A stretch of 64,000 nt of DNA from Prochlorococcus marinus XMU1404 (lineage in GTDB: Bacteria > Cyanobacteriota > Cyanobacteriia > PCC-6307 > Cyanobiaceae): NCBI RefSeq assembly GCF_017696175.1, contig NZ_JAAORE010000002.1, forward strand, positions 372,001 through 436,000, given 5' to 3'. The translations under genes and the position numbers were made by a program. Shown here in pieces: positions 39,570-49,011 of the stretch (position 1 is the first letter of the stretch; every line of letters starts with the position of its first letter). The notes beneath the pieces were generated by a model. That model worked only from the letters and a program-made list of their open reading frames with translations, did not search any database and was not told the DNA's origin.

Positions 39570-40373
39570 ATGAGTTTAGAAAAAATAATTTACAAGAAAA
39601 ATAATGACTTATCTAAGAAAATAGATAAGCAAAAAGTTCCAGAACATGTAGCAATAATTATGGACGGGAATGGGAGATGGGCTACTAAAAAAGGGTTACC
39701 GCGATCATTTGGTCATAACAAGGGGGTTAGTGTATTAAAAGAAATTATAAAAGTATCAAAAAAATTAGGTTGTAAAGTTCTTACTGTTTATGCATTCTCA
39801 ACTGAAAATTGGACAAGACCAACAAAAGAAGTTGATTTCCTTATAAATCTCTTTACCGAAGTTTTGAAAAACGAAATTGAAGAGATTCATCAAGAATTAA
39901 TTAAAATAAAATTTATCGGAGATTTAACACCTTTTCCAGAGAATTTAAAAAAAATAATCTTTAGTTCAGAATCTCTAACTAAAAACAACAAAAATTTCTT
40001 ATTAAATATTTGTGTCAACTACGGAGGTAGGCAAGAAATAGTAAAAGTTGCACAAAAGTTAGCACTTAAATCCATTTCTGGAGAAATAAAGCCTAGCGAA
40101 GTGAACGAGGAGTTATTTAACTCAGAGCTCCTTACCCAGGGGATCAATGATCCTGAATTATTAATTAGAACTAGTGGTGAAAAAAGGATTAGTAATTTTC
40201 TTTTATGGCAATTAGCATATTCTGAAATTTATATATCCGAAGTACTATGGCCTGATTTTAATGAGAATGAATTTCTTAAAGCAATAATTGATTACCAATC
40301 AAGAAATAGACGTTTCGGCGGTATAGAATCATTACCAAATCAATCTTTTAAAGATTCTTACTTTTCTCCATAA
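39570..40373 (+). CDS. uppS: isoprenyl transferase (undecaprenyl diphosphate synthase)
   Basis: This 267-residue cis-prenyltransferase has the catalytic IIMDGNGRWATKKGLPR near residue 30, GHNKGV, YAFSTENWTRP, and the C-terminal RTSGEKRISNFLLWQ and VLWPDF motifs. It makes the C55 carrier lipid for peptidoglycan and O-antigen. It is 3 bases after the diadenylate cyclase gene and 6 bases before bioB. Confidence 0.95.
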   Translation: MSLEKIIYKKNNDLSKKIDKQKVPEHVAIIMDGNGRWATKKGLPRSFGHNKGVSVLKEIIKVSKKLGCKVLTVYAFSTENWTRPTKEVDFLINLFTEVLKNEIEEIHQELIKIKFIGDLTPFPENLKKIIFSSESLTKNNKNFLLNICVNYGGRQEIVKVAQKLALKSISGEIKPSEVNEELFNSELLTQGINDPELLIRTSGEKRISNFLLWQLAYSEIYISEVLWPDFNENEFLKAIIDYQSRNRRFGGIESLPNQSFKDSYFSP

Positions 40374-40379
40374 ATTAAT

Positions 40380-41387
40380 ATGATTAAATCGTACAGCGAT
40401 ATATCAGGCGAAATAAGATTTGATTGGCAAAGAGAAGAAATTTCTGAAATTTTAAATATGCCCTTAATCGATTTAATGTGGAAATCACAGATAATTCACA
40501 GAAAATTTAATGCATACAGAGTACAACTAGCATCGCTCTACAGCGTAAAAACTGGCGGTTGCCAAGAAGATTGTTCATATTGCAGCCAATCAATATATAG
40601 TTCTAGCGAGATTAAAAGTCATCCACAATATGAAGTTAAAGAAGTTTTAGAAAGAGCTCAAATCGCGAAGAAGGAAGGTGCGGAAAGATTCTGCATGGGA
40701 TGGGCTTGGAGAGAAATTAGAGACGGTAAATCTTTTAACTCAATGCTTGAAATGGTCAAGGGTGTAAGGAAACTAGGGATGGAGGCATGCGTAACTGCAG
40801 GAATGCTTACTGAAGAACAAGCATCTAGACTTGCCGAAGCTGGTTTAACCGCATACAATCACAACCTTGATACGAGTCCCGAGCATTATAAAAATATTAT
40901 TACCACTAGAACTTATCAAGACAGACTAGATACTATTAAAAGAGTAAGAGATGCAGGAATAAATGTTTGCTGTGGAGGGATAATAGGTTTGGGTGAAACT
41001 AATGGCGATAGAGCATCTCTTTTGGAAGTTCTTTCAAACATGAATCCGCACCCTGAAAGTGTTCCTATAAATTCATTAGTTGCTATTGAAGGTACTGGTT
41101 TAGAAGATAATCAAGAAATTGATTCTATTGAAATGATAAGGATGATAGCTACAGCAAGAATTCTTATGCCTAAAAGTAAAATCAGATTAAGTGCAGGAAG
41201 AGAAAAACTTTCAAAAGAAGCCCAAATTTTATGTTTTCAATGTGGGGCAAATTCAATTTTTTATGGAGATGAGTTACTCACAACTTCAAATCCATCTTTT
41301 CAATCAGATAGAAAACTTCTTAAAGAGGTTGGAGTATCATTTAACAAAGATTTTGAAAATTGTATAAAAACATTATCTTCTTTATGA
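40380..41387 (+). CDS. bioB: biotin synthase
   Basis: This 335-residue radical SAM enzyme has the cluster motif CQEDCSYC (CxxxCxxC) and the family-typical [15 protein letters not shown] and GGIIGLGE segments. It inserts sulphur into dethiobiotin. Its TGA stop overlaps the ATG of trhO in an ATGA arrangement, implying translational coupling. Confidence 0.96.
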   Translation: MIKSYSDISGEIRFDWQREEISEILNMPLIDLMWKSQIIHRKFNAYRVQLASLYSVKTGGCQEDCSYCSQSIYSSSEIKSHPQYEVKEVLERAQIAKKEGAERFCMGWAWREIRDGKSFNSMLEMVKGVRKLGMEACVTAGMLTEEQASRLAEAGLTAYNHNLDTSPEHYKNIITTRTYQDRLDTIKRVRDAGINVCCGGIIGLGETNGDRASLLEVLSNMNPHPESVPINSLVAIEGTGLEDNQEIDSIEMIRMIATARILMPKSKIRLSAGREKLSKEAQILCFQCGANSIFYGDELLTTSNPSFQSDRKLLKEVGVSFNKDFENCIKTLSSL

Positions 41388-42316
41388 AAGGCAAAGATTA
41401 TAAAATAGTTTCTCTTTATTCTTTCTTCCAATTTCAAGAAAACTTAATTCTTGATCTCAAAAATAAATTATTAGAAATCGAAAATAAAAACGATCTTACA
41501 GGTTTATTGATTTTTGCAAGTGAAGGTATTAATGGAACTATTTGTGCTGAGAAAGATGTAATTGATATTGTTATCGATTTACTTAACAAATATACAGATC
41601 ATAGAAGTTTGAATATGAAGGTAAACTTTTCAAAAAAGAAAGTCTTCAAAAAATTAAAAATAAAAATCAAGAAAGAAATTGTAACCATGGGCATTAATGG
41701 AATAAACCCTTCGCAAGATAATGGGACTTATATTGAATCAGCTGATTGGAATAAATTAATTAAAAATCAAAATACAATAGTCATTGATACTAGAAATCAT
41801 TATGAGGTCTCTATAGGAACATTTCAGAATTCTATAAACCCAAATACGAGAAACTTTAGCGAATTCCCCAGGTGGGTAGATGATCATTTAGATAGTCATT
41901 TAGAAAATAAAGAATCTACAAATATAGCAATGTTTTGTACCGGCGGTATCAGATGTGAGAAAGCTACTAGTTTGCTGAGAAAGAAAGGTTATAAAAATAT
42001 TTATCATCTACAAGGGGGTATCCTTCAATATCTTGATGATATACCAAAAGAAGAAAACTTATTTGAAGGTGAATGTTATGTTTTTGATAAAAGAGTTGCT
42101 TTAGATCAAGAATTAGAAAAAGGCTCCTACTCGATTTGTCATGCATGTGGAATGCCAATTTCAATTCAAGATCAAAAAAGAAAAGAATATAGAAAGGGTA
42201 TCCAATGTCATTTCTGCATAGATCAATTCAGTGATTATGACAGAAAAAGGTTTGAAGAAAGACAAAAACAGATCGATAGATTAAAAATTGAGAATCATAA
42301 AATTTATCAGAACTAA
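41384..42316 (+). CDS. trhO: oxygen-dependent tRNA uridine(34) hydroxylase (rhodanese family)
   Basis: This 310-residue protein has an N-terminal acylphosphatase-like domain, a rhodanese domain with active Cys in [11 protein letters not shown] (near residue 187), and a C-terminal pair of CxxC motifs (CHACG and CHFC) suggesting a metal site. TrhO/YceA hydroxylates U34 of tRNAs for cmo5U formation. A longer frame starts with TTG at 41360, but ATG at 41384 couples to the bioB stop (ATGA) and matches the family start better. Confidence 0.93.
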   Translation: MKGKDYKIVSLYSFFQFQENLILDLKNKLLEIENKNDLTGLLIFASEGINGTICAEKDVIDIVIDLLNKYTDHRSLNMKVNFSKKKVFKKLKIKIKKEIVTMGINGINPSQDNGTYIESADWNKLIKNQNTIVIDTRNHYEVSIGTFQNSINPNTRNFSEFPRWVDDHLDSHLENKESTNIAMFCTGGIRCEKATSLLRKKGYKNIYHLQGGILQYLDDIPKEENLFEGECYVFDKRVALDQELEKGSYSICHACGMPISIQDQKRKEYRKGIQCHFCIDQFSDYDRKRFEERQKQIDRLKIENHKIYQN

Positions 42317-42328
42317 TTTTCCAAAATT

Positions 42329-42829
42329 ATGAAAGTTGAAGAATTAGAAAAATTAGCAGGTAACATTGGATTATTAATTAAAATTCAAGTTAGAGAAACT
42401 CTCGGATTATGTTTCTTTAGAATCGTTATAGCAGAACAGAAAGATAACATCATTAAGATTTGGGCCGAGATGAAAGGTTGGACTTATTTGAATAAACAAG
42501 GTATTCAGCTTGATACATTAAGAATCCTTAGTAAAGCTCCTGCTTTTGTTTCGGAATTAATATGGGCAACAACTATGGCTTGGGCTATTGAAAAAAAATC
42601 AAGCAACAAAGCAAGACTTTTAGCTATTTTTGATAGTGAAGGATACAGTAAAAAACTTGTGAGATATTTCAAGTTAATAGGCTTCAAAATTGTTAAAGAA
42701 GTTGGTTCTAGCCCAGTAGATCTTTTATTAAGATTGGTTTGGGGAGGTGCAGGTACACTTATGAGTGGGGAATGTATTTCCATATTGAAAAAACTTGAAA
42801 AGAAACTTTCTTTAATTGAAGAAAATTAA
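42329..42829 (+). CDS. conserved cyanobacterial protein, unknown function
   Basis: This 166-residue soluble alpha/beta protein contains KIWAEMKGWTYLNKQGIQLDT and a C-terminal WGGAGTLMSGEC segment. The stretch ARLLAIFDSEGYSKKLVRYFKLIGFKIVKEV resembles the later part of GNAT folds (adjacent helix then 'Y-x-x-x-G-F'), but the acetyl-CoA loop is not visible. I do not recognise the family. It is 12 bases after trhO and overlaps the convergent lipA by 4 bases. Confidence 0.65.
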   Translation: MKVEELEKLAGNIGLLIKIQVRETLGLCFFRIVIAEQKDNIIKIWAEMKGWTYLNKQGIQLDTLRILSKAPAFVSELIWATTMAWAIEKKSSNKARLLAIFDSEGYSKKLVRYFKLIGFKIVKEVGSSPVDLLLRLVWGGAGTLMSGECISILKKLEKKLSLIEEN

Positions 42830-43725
42830 CCCGCATGATAACTACTTCTAACTAAGGGGCCAGAAGATACTTTCTTGAATCCTAATTCCTTAGAGAAGCG
42901 ATATAAATATTCAAATTCTGATGGATCCCAATATTTTTTAACTGCCAAATGATTGAATGAGGGTCTTAAATATTGGCCAATTGTAATTTGATCACAATCT
43001 ATTTTTTTAAGATCACAAATTGTATTTTTTATTTCATCCAACGTTTCTCCAAGGCCTAACATAATGCCTGATTTAGTTTGAATATGAGGAGCAAAATCTT
43101 TTGACTTTTTTAGTAAACTAAGGGATTTTTTGTAATTTGCACCTCTCCTAACTTCTTTTTGCAGTCTTTCAACAGTTTCAAGGTTATGATTAAAGCATAT
43201 TGGATCTTTTTCTAAAATCATCTTCAATCTCTCAGTCTGAAGGTTATTAGTTTCTTCAAAATTTTTGCCCCCACCCCATAAATCAGGAGTTAAAACTTCT
43301 ATTTTTATTGTTGAATCAATTTTTCTAATCTCATCAATTGTAGAAGTAAACAAATTTGCACCATGATCAGGGAGATCGTCTCTAGCTACAGATGTCAAAA
43401 CAACATATTTCAAATCTAGTACTTTTACTGCTTCAGCAACTTGAGTACATTCATCAATATTGATAGAACTAGGTCTACCTTTATTCACCTGACAAAAAGC
43501 ACAAGAACGAGAACATATAGATCCACCCAGTAAGAAGGTAGCTGTTCCTGAGGCATAACATTCTGCTCTATTGGGACATCTCGCTTCTTCACAAATAGTA
43601 TGAATATTTGATTTTTTGATGAGTGCTTGTATTTTTTCAAACTCAGAAGCTTTACTAATAGGAAATTTTATCCAGGAGGGAAGTCTTAAGATTGTTTCTT
43701 TCTTGATTAGATTATTGTTTCTCAT
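42826..43725 (-). CDS. lipA: lipoyl synthase
   Basis: This 299-residue radical SAM enzyme has both cluster motifs: the auxiliary-cluster CEEARCPNRAEC (Cx4Cx5C) and the SAM-cluster CSRSCAFC (CxxxCxxC). The conserved RSSYHAG end is present. It inserts two sulphurs into octanoyl groups on carrier proteins. It begins 3 bases after the recR stop. Several cyanobacteria have two lipA paralogues, and I cannot tell which copy this is. Confidence 0.94.
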   Translation of the reverse strand: MRNNNLIKKETILRLPSWIKFPISKASEFEKIQALIKKSNIHTICEEARCPNRAECYASGTATFLLGGSICSRSCAFCQVNKGRPSSINIDECTQVAEAVKVLDLKYVVLTSVARDDLPDHGANLFTSTIDEIRKIDSTIKIEVLTPDLWGGGKNFEETNNLQTERLKMILEKDPICFNHNLETVERLQKEVRRGANYKKSLSLLKKSKDFAPHIQTKSGIMLGLGETLDEIKNTICDLKKIDCDQITIGQYLRPSFNHLAVKKYWDPSEFEYLYRFSKELGFKKVSSGPLVRSSYHAG

Positions 43726-43728
43726 TGT

Positions 43729-44328
43729 CTAATTTAGTTTTGTTCTTCCTTCTAAGGCTCTGGCAAGGGTAACTTCATCCACATATTCAAGTTCACTGCC
43801 CATTGGGAGGCCATATGCAATTCTCGTAACTTTTGTAAAAGGTGCTAACAATTTTCCAATATAAAGACTTGTTGTATCTCCCTCAACACTGGGAGTTAAT
43901 GCCAATATAATTTCATCTATTTCAGACTTACTAACTCGTTCTACTAAGCTCCTTATTTCTAAGAGTTCAGGGCCAACAGAATCCATTGGAGATATTAAAC
44001 CACCAATAACATGGTAGACACCTTTAAATTCTCGAGCACGTTCCAAAGCAAGCAAATCTTTGGTTTCTGCTACTACGCAGATTAGTTTTTGATTTCTTTC
44101 AGTATTTCTACAAATTTCGCATTCATCTTCTGAAGTCAAATTGAAGCATTTTTTACAACGACCAACATTACTATGAGCTTCTAACAGAGCCTTTGAAAAA
44201 TCCCTTATTGTGCTTTCAGGTTGTTTTAAAATAAACAAAGCTAACCTTTGAGCTGTTCTAGGACCAATCCCTGGGAATTTCTCAAAATGACCAATTAATT
44301 TTGAAAGCGGTTTGGTATAAGTAATCAA
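43729..44328 (-). CDS. recR: recombination mediator protein RecR
   Basis: This 199-residue protein has the N-terminal helix-hairpin-helix [13 protein letters not shown], a C4 zinc finger [16 protein letters not shown], and a Toprim domain with [12 protein letters not shown] and [16 protein letters not shown]. It loads RecA at gaps with RecO/RecF. The start codon is TTG (44326-44328), which puts the family-typical [17 protein letters not shown] right at the N-terminus. It is divergent from the PsbP-like gene. Confidence 0.95.
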   Translation of the reverse strand: MITYTKPLSKLIGHFEKFPGIGPRTAQRLALFILKQPESTIRDFSKALLEAHSNVGRCKKCFNLTSEDECEICRNTERNQKLICVVAETKDLLALERAREFKGVYHVIGGLISPMDSVGPELLEIRSLVERVSKSEIDEIILALTPSVEGDTTSLYIGKLLAPFTKVTRIAYGLPMGSELEYVDEVTLARALEGRTKLN

Positions 44329-44431
44329 AATTAAACTATTTCTAGAAATAATTTAGACGCAAAATCCTGAATTGCCATAATTGTTTGCTTTTAATGTCTT
44401 ATTATGTTTTTAGTTAGTAATTTCAAACAAA

Positions 44432-44989
44432 ATGAAAAATATTAAATTTAACCCTTTCAAATATTTATTTTTGATTTTTTTGTGTTTAACATTGAGTTCT
44501 TGTAGTGGCGGACTAAATGCAGGATTAGAAGCTTATCAAAGTCCAGATGGAAGATATGCCTTTTTGTATCCAACAGGATGGACTAGAGTAAAAGTCGATG
44601 GAGGTCCTGAAATTATTTATCATGATCTAATAAATAGCAATGAGACCTTAAGTTTAGTTATTTCTGATGTAAATAAAGAAGTCCAATTAGAGCAATTAGG
44701 AAGCCCGAGTGAAGTAGGTCAAACATTAATTGATAAAGTCATTGCTCCCGAAGGTTCGGGTAGAGAGGTAAAACTTATAAATACCAATAAGAGGGAGGCA
44801 TCCAATCATATTTTCTATGATTTAGAGTATGAATTAAATTTAAATGAACAGGCCAGACACGAATTAGCTACCGTCGTAATTGATAGAGGAACACTTTACA
44901 CTTTCGCTGTAGGAACAAATGAAGAGAGATGGAGTAAAGTTGACGGTATGTTTAGTAATGTAATTGAATCATTTAACTTTTTAATATAG
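44432..44989 (+). CDS. PsbP-like photosystem II lipoprotein (CyanoP family)
   Basis: This 185-residue protein has a lipoprotein signal peptide; the lipobox LSSC puts the lipidated Cys at residue 24. The mature part is one PsbP domain opening with YQSPDGRYAFLYPTGW and ending ERWSKVDGMFSNVIESF. CyanoP is a lumenal thylakoid lipoprotein linked to early photosystem II assembly. It stands alone as a plus-strand gene between recR and the ABC exporter. A TATTAT at 44400-44405 could be its -10 box. Confidence 0.92.
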   Translation: MKNIKFNPFKYLFLIFLCLTLSSCSGGLNAGLEAYQSPDGRYAFLYPTGWTRVKVDGGPEIIYHDLINSNETLSLVISDVNKEVQLEQLGSPSEVGQTLIDKVIAPEGSGREVKLINTNKREASNHIFYDLEYELNLNEQARHELATVVIDRGTLYTFAVGTNEERWSKVDGMFSNVIESFNFLI

Positions 44990-45004
44990 TTTAGAAATTC
45001 TATA

Positions 45005-46777
45005 CTAGATTCCTACTTGAACATTCCATAAATCAGCATATATTTTGTTCTGATCTAATAGTCTTTCATGTTTTCCGCTCTCAACTATTTTACCTTTATC
45101 AATAACAACAATATTATCCGCATTTTTTATAGTGCTTAATCTATGAGCTATTACTATAGTAGTTCTTTCTTTTGTAATCTTAGATATTGATTTTTGAATT
45201 AAAGCCTCTGTTTCATTATCAACTGAGGCTGTAGCTTCATCTAAAATTAATATTGGTGCATCCTTTAAAACAGCTCTCGCCAAGGCGATTCTTTGACGTT
45301 GTCCGCCTGAGAGCCTTTGGCCCCTTTCCCCCACTATAGTTTTATAACCATATGGTAATTGTTCAATAAATTTATGAGCTTCTGCAATCTTTGAAGCTTG
45401 GATGATATCTTTAAGACTTGGGTTGACTGAGCCATAAGCAATATTTTCTTGTACACTTCCATGAAATAAATAGGTTTCTTGACTTACTAAAGAAATACAC
45501 TTTCTTAAATCCCTCAAATTTATTTCTTTAATAGAAATGCCATCCAAGGTTATTGACCCATTATTACTATCATAAATCCTAAGAAGTAATTTTATTATTG
45601 TACTTTTCCCAGAACCTGTTAAACCAACAATTCCTAATGTTGAGTTATTTTCAATTTTGAAATTTATATTTTTTAAAGTTAAATCTCTTCCAGGATAATT
45701 AAAATTTACATTATTAAAAATAATTTCTCCTTTGATATCTTTAGATTCAATTTTTATTTTCCCATCTTTTATTTTTATAGGCGTATCTATGAGATCAATT
45801 ACTCTATCTATTGAAGCCATAGATCTCTGAAAATCATCTAAAACATGACCCAAAGTAGTTAAAGGCCATAATAGTCTTTGTGTTATAAACACTAAAAAAC
45901 TATAAGTTCCTACATCAAGGGTCTTATTCCAAGTTTGGAAACCTCCAATTAATAGAATTGCTATAAAAGCAAATAAGATTGCAAATCTTATAAGAGGGAT
46001 GAAAGCAGAGGATAATTTTATTGCAGCCTTATTACTTCTTTGATAATCGAGACTTTCTTTATTTATTCTCTTTAGTTCCCATTTTTCTTTAGTAAAACTT
46101 TTTATGGTTAGAATTCCGCTTAAATTATTATTAAGTCTTGATGCCAATAGTCCAGCTTTATTTCTGACATCTCTATATTTTGGAGCAAGCTTCCTTTGAA
46201 ATTTAATTGATCCTAATAATATAATTGGAATAGGGAAAAAAGCAAATAAAGCGATTTTTGGAGCGACAAAAATCATAGTGGCCCCAATTATTAAGACAGT
46301 TATAAATAACTGAATAATCTGATTAGCCCCTTGGTCTAGAAATCTCTCGAGTTGATTTATATCATCGTTCAAAATAGATAATAGCCTTCCAGTATTATCA
46401 TTCTCAAAAAAATCCATATCTAATTCCTGGATATGCTCATAAGCTTTTATTCTTAGTTTATGTTGCGATAGCTGAGCCAAATTTCTCCATAAAATCGAAT
46501 ATAAATATTCAAAGGAGGATTCACCAGACCAAACTATTCCTGAAGCAAATGCAAGAAAAATCAATTGTGCAGGAACTTCTTTTATTCCAAAACCAGCAAT
46601 CCATGAATTCTGTTCCTTAACAACGATATCCACCGCAAGACCAATTATTACGGGGGGAGCTAAGTCTAATATTTTATTAATTATGGAACTAAGAAAAGCA
46701 AAAAATAGTAACCTTCTTTCTTCAATCAGATTTAAATAAAGTCTAATTATTGGATTTTGATTATTCTTAGACCTCAT
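45005..46777 (-). CDS. ABC exporter, fused transmembrane-ATPase (MsbA/lipid A type family)
   Basis: This 590-residue half-transporter has six transmembrane helices in residues 15-310, then a nucleotide-binding domain with Walker A VGLTGSGKST, signature LSGGQRQRIALARA, Walker B LILDEATAS, and the H-loop AHRLSTI. It works as a homodimer. Substrate could be a lipid, drug or peptide and is not readable. It is 11 bases downstream of the small secreted protein and behind deaD on the same strand. Confidence 0.9.
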   Translation of the reverse strand: MRSKNNQNPIIRLYLNLIEERRLLFFAFLSSIINKILDLAPPVIIGLAVDIVVKEQNSWIAGFGIKEVPAQLIFLAFASGIVWSGESSFEYLYSILWRNLAQLSQHKLRIKAYEHIQELDMDFFENDNTGRLLSILNDDINQLERFLDQGANQIIQLFITVLIIGATMIFVAPKIALFAFFPIPIILLGSIKFQRKLAPKYRDVRNKAGLLASRLNNNLSGILTIKSFTKEKWELKRINKESLDYQRSNKAAIKLSSAFIPLIRFAILFAFIAILLIGGFQTWNKTLDVGTYSFLVFITQRLLWPLTTLGHVLDDFQRSMASIDRVIDLIDTPIKIKDGKIKIESKDIKGEIIFNNVNFNYPGRDLTLKNINFKIENNSTLGIVGLTGSGKSTIIKLLLRIYDSNNGSITLDGISIKEINLRDLRKCISLVSQETYLFHGSVQENIAYGSVNPSLKDIIQASKIAEAHKFIEQLPYGYKTIVGERGQRLSGGQRQRIALARAVLKDAPILILDEATASVDNETEALIQKSISKITKERTTIVIAHRLSTIKNADNIVVIDKGKIVESGKHERLLDQNKIYADLWNVQVGI

Positions 46778-46788
46778 AAAAATAATAA

Positions 46789-47082
46789 TTAAATTTTTCT
46801 ATTATGATTTAAATTTTCTTTAGTTTCTAATTTACATTTTGTTTTTGAATCTAGATGACTTGCAGTTTTCATAAATTCTTCGTAGTAACAGTCACAAGTT
46901 TCATTCGCAATTTCTTCACTATATATCATTTTTGCTTTCATCATTTCCTCTTTGACACTCTGAAGACAAAATAATTTTATGATTGAATTTTGTTTCGTTT
47001 GAGCTAAATAATAACTATTTAAAGAGTTGAATAGTATTATCAGATTCACAAAAATAAAGAATTTATATTTGCTGGTTTTCAT
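46789..47082 (-). CDS. small secreted cysteine-containing protein, unknown
   Basis: This 97-residue protein has an N-terminal signal-type hydrophobic segment (about 8-24). The mature part is charged, helical and contains cysteines in LFCLQSV, ETCDCYYEE and KTKCKLE. The pattern resembles small picocyanobacterial secreted proteins with one or two disulphides, but no family is recognised. It sits 9 bases after deaD and 11 bases before the ABC exporter. Confidence 0.65.
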   Translation of the reverse strand: MKTSKYKFFIFVNLIILFNSLNSYYLAQTKQNSIIKLFCLQSVKEEMMKAKMIYSEEIANETCDCYYEEFMKTASHLDSKTKCKLETKENLNHNRKI

Positions 47083-47091
47083 TCTCTATCC

Positions 47092-48873
47092 CTAGTTTCT
47101 GACTTTAATTTTTTTTAATTTATTTTTAGTTTCTCTATGCAGATCTCTGGGTAAATCTACCAAACTGTAATCATTAAAAATCTGTATCTTTCCTATAGAT
47201 CTACCATTTATATTAGTTGAATTACAGATTGAGGATATAATATTTGCGACTCTAACCCCATCAAATTTACCAAAGTTAAATTTGTAGGTTTCAAAAGAAT
47301 CATTTTGATAATTATTTCTTCTATTTGAATTTCTCATACGATTATTAATATTTCTATTTGATCTATTTCGATCAGTATTATTTTGTTTATTAATCCAAGA
47401 ATCATCTTCATTAACAAAAAATGATTTATTACCTATTACTAAATTAATCGCCGCCATTGCAATATTTGAGTCATCCATGGAGTATTTTTCTTTTAAATTA
47501 TCTAGTACATCAATAATCAAAGCTTTATTTTCTTCATTTTCATCTTTAGCTAAAGAACTCTCATTAACATTATCTATAAGTTTCTCCATCCTTTTTTCAT
47601 TAATTATTTTATTACTTGGTATATTAATTTCTTCAATCTTGGTTCTTGTTGAGTTTTCTAAGTTTCTTAGAAAATGTTTTTCTCTTTGATTAACAAATAA
47701 AATTGCTTCTCCTGATCTACCTGCCCTTCCAGTTCTTCCAATTCTATGAGTATATGTTTCCTTGTCAAAAGGGAAATCGTAATTAACAACAAGTTTTATC
47801 CTCTCAACATCTAATCCTCTAGCTGCGACATCAGTTGCAACAAGGATATTAATAAATCCTTTTTTTAATCTATCTACAGTATTTTCTCTTTGATTTTGAG
47901 GTATATCTCCATTAAGTACTGCGACAGTATGACCTGAATTCTCTAAAGCTTCAGCTATTGAAGTAGTAAGTAGTTTTGTTCTCACAAAAATAATTACTCC
48001 CTCGTTATTAAGTTCTAATATTCTTTTTAAAGCATCTAACTTATGATGCCTTTGTACATATAGAAATTTTTGCGAAATTAATTGAGTTTCTTTTTTGACA
48101 CTTTTGATTAATATTTCGGCGGGATTATTTAGATATTTTTTTGCTATATTTCTTATCTCACTAGGCATTGTTGCTGAAAACAATACCATCTGCTTATTTT
48201 CCGGAAGTTGATCTATTATCCATTCAATATCTTCAAGAAAACCCATATTTAACATTTCATCTGCCTCATCTAAAACAAGGCAATTTATTTCTTTAATTTT
48301 AAAAGTACCCTGCCTTATATGATCCATTATTCGGCCTGGGGTCCCAACTACTACGTCAACTTTTCTTTTTAATGCAGAAATTTGGTTTCGATAGTCGGTA
48401 CCTCCATATATTGCAACCGTCTTGAAATTACTAGATTCAGAACTATAACTTTTAAAAGATTCTGCCACTTGAGTTGCTAATTCTCTTGTAGGAGTCATAA
48501 CTAAAACCTTGGCATTTAATTCTTTATTATCTGCAAGTTTTTCTATTAATGGTAATGCGAAAGCTGCAGTCTTTCCTGTTCCTGTTTGTGCTTGGCCTAG
48601 TAAATCCCTGCCCAACATTAGTTCTGGAATTGCAGCTTTTTGGATGGGAGTTGGATTTTTATATCCTTTATTTCTTAACGAATTTAAGATCGATTGATTA
48701 AACCCAAAATCGAGAAATCCATTCTCATCATCATTTCCTTTCGATACTTCCAATGGTTGAGATTCAATTTCTTTTTTGTTCTCTAAGTTCTTGAAATCAA
48801 TTAGGGAAGAATCTTCATTCTGTGATTTATCCTGCTCACTATCAATAGAGTTACTATCTTTTTTTGAAGCCAT
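47092..48873 (-). CDS. deaD: DEAD-box ATP-dependent RNA helicase (CsdA/DeaD type)
   Basis: This 593-residue helicase has an acidic N-terminal extension of about 55 residues, the Q motif and GYKNPTPIQ, Walker A AQTGTGKT, the DEAD box in VLDEADEM, SAT, and HRIGRTGRAGR. A C-terminal DbpA-like RNA-binding domain (about 525-590) follows an Asn/Arg-rich linker. It unwinds structured RNA in ribosome assembly and cold response. A 10-pair hairpin ends 4 bases before its ATG and covers the AGG that would serve as ribosome-binding site. This suggests structure-controlled translation. Confidence 0.94.
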   Translation of the reverse strand: MASKKDSNSIDSEQDKSQNEDSSLIDFKNLENKKEIESQPLEVSKGNDDENGFLDFGFNQSILNSLRNKGYKNPTPIQKAAIPELMLGRDLLGQAQTGTGKTAAFALPLIEKLADNKELNAKVLVMTPTRELATQVAESFKSYSSESSNFKTVAIYGGTDYRNQISALKRKVDVVVGTPGRIMDHIRQGTFKIKEINCLVLDEADEMLNMGFLEDIEWIIDQLPENKQMVLFSATMPSEIRNIAKKYLNNPAEILIKSVKKETQLISQKFLYVQRHHKLDALKRILELNNEGVIIFVRTKLLTTSIAEALENSGHTVAVLNGDIPQNQRENTVDRLKKGFINILVATDVAARGLDVERIKLVVNYDFPFDKETYTHRIGRTGRAGRSGEAILFVNQREKHFLRNLENSTRTKIEEINIPSNKIINEKRMEKLIDNVNESSLAKDENEENKALIIDVLDNLKEKYSMDDSNIAMAAINLVIGNKSFFVNEDDSWINKQNNTDRNRSNRNINNRMRNSNRRNNYQNDSFETYKFNFGKFDGVRVANIISSICNSTNINGRSIGKIQIFNDYSLVDLPRDLHRETKNKLKKIKVRN

Positions 48874-48877
48874 TTTA

Positions 48878-48906
48878 AATGCCTAATAATCTTCTGATTA
48901 GGCATT
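48878..48906 (-). promoter_or_regulatory. hairpin over the deaD ribosome-binding site
   Basis: On the deaD mRNA strand AATGCCTAAT pairs perfectly with ATTAGGCATT (10 pairs) around a 9-base loop CAGAAGATT. The 3' arm holds the only SD-like AGG, at -11 to -9 relative to the AUG, so in the folded RNA it is hidden. There is no T run, so it is not an intrinsic terminator. Confidence 0.7.
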
Positions 48907-49011
48907 CAACAAATATCTAAATTGACTTAAATTGTTGATTAGCCTTACAGAGCCGGATTATTAATCTAACATCTTGGGGTTAAGATATTACTAATTTCTC
49001 AAAAATAAAAT

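Noticed and set aside
41360-41383. TTG start eight codons upstream for trhO
   Set aside because: ATG at 41384 forms an ATGA overlap with the bioB stop and fits the family N-terminus better.
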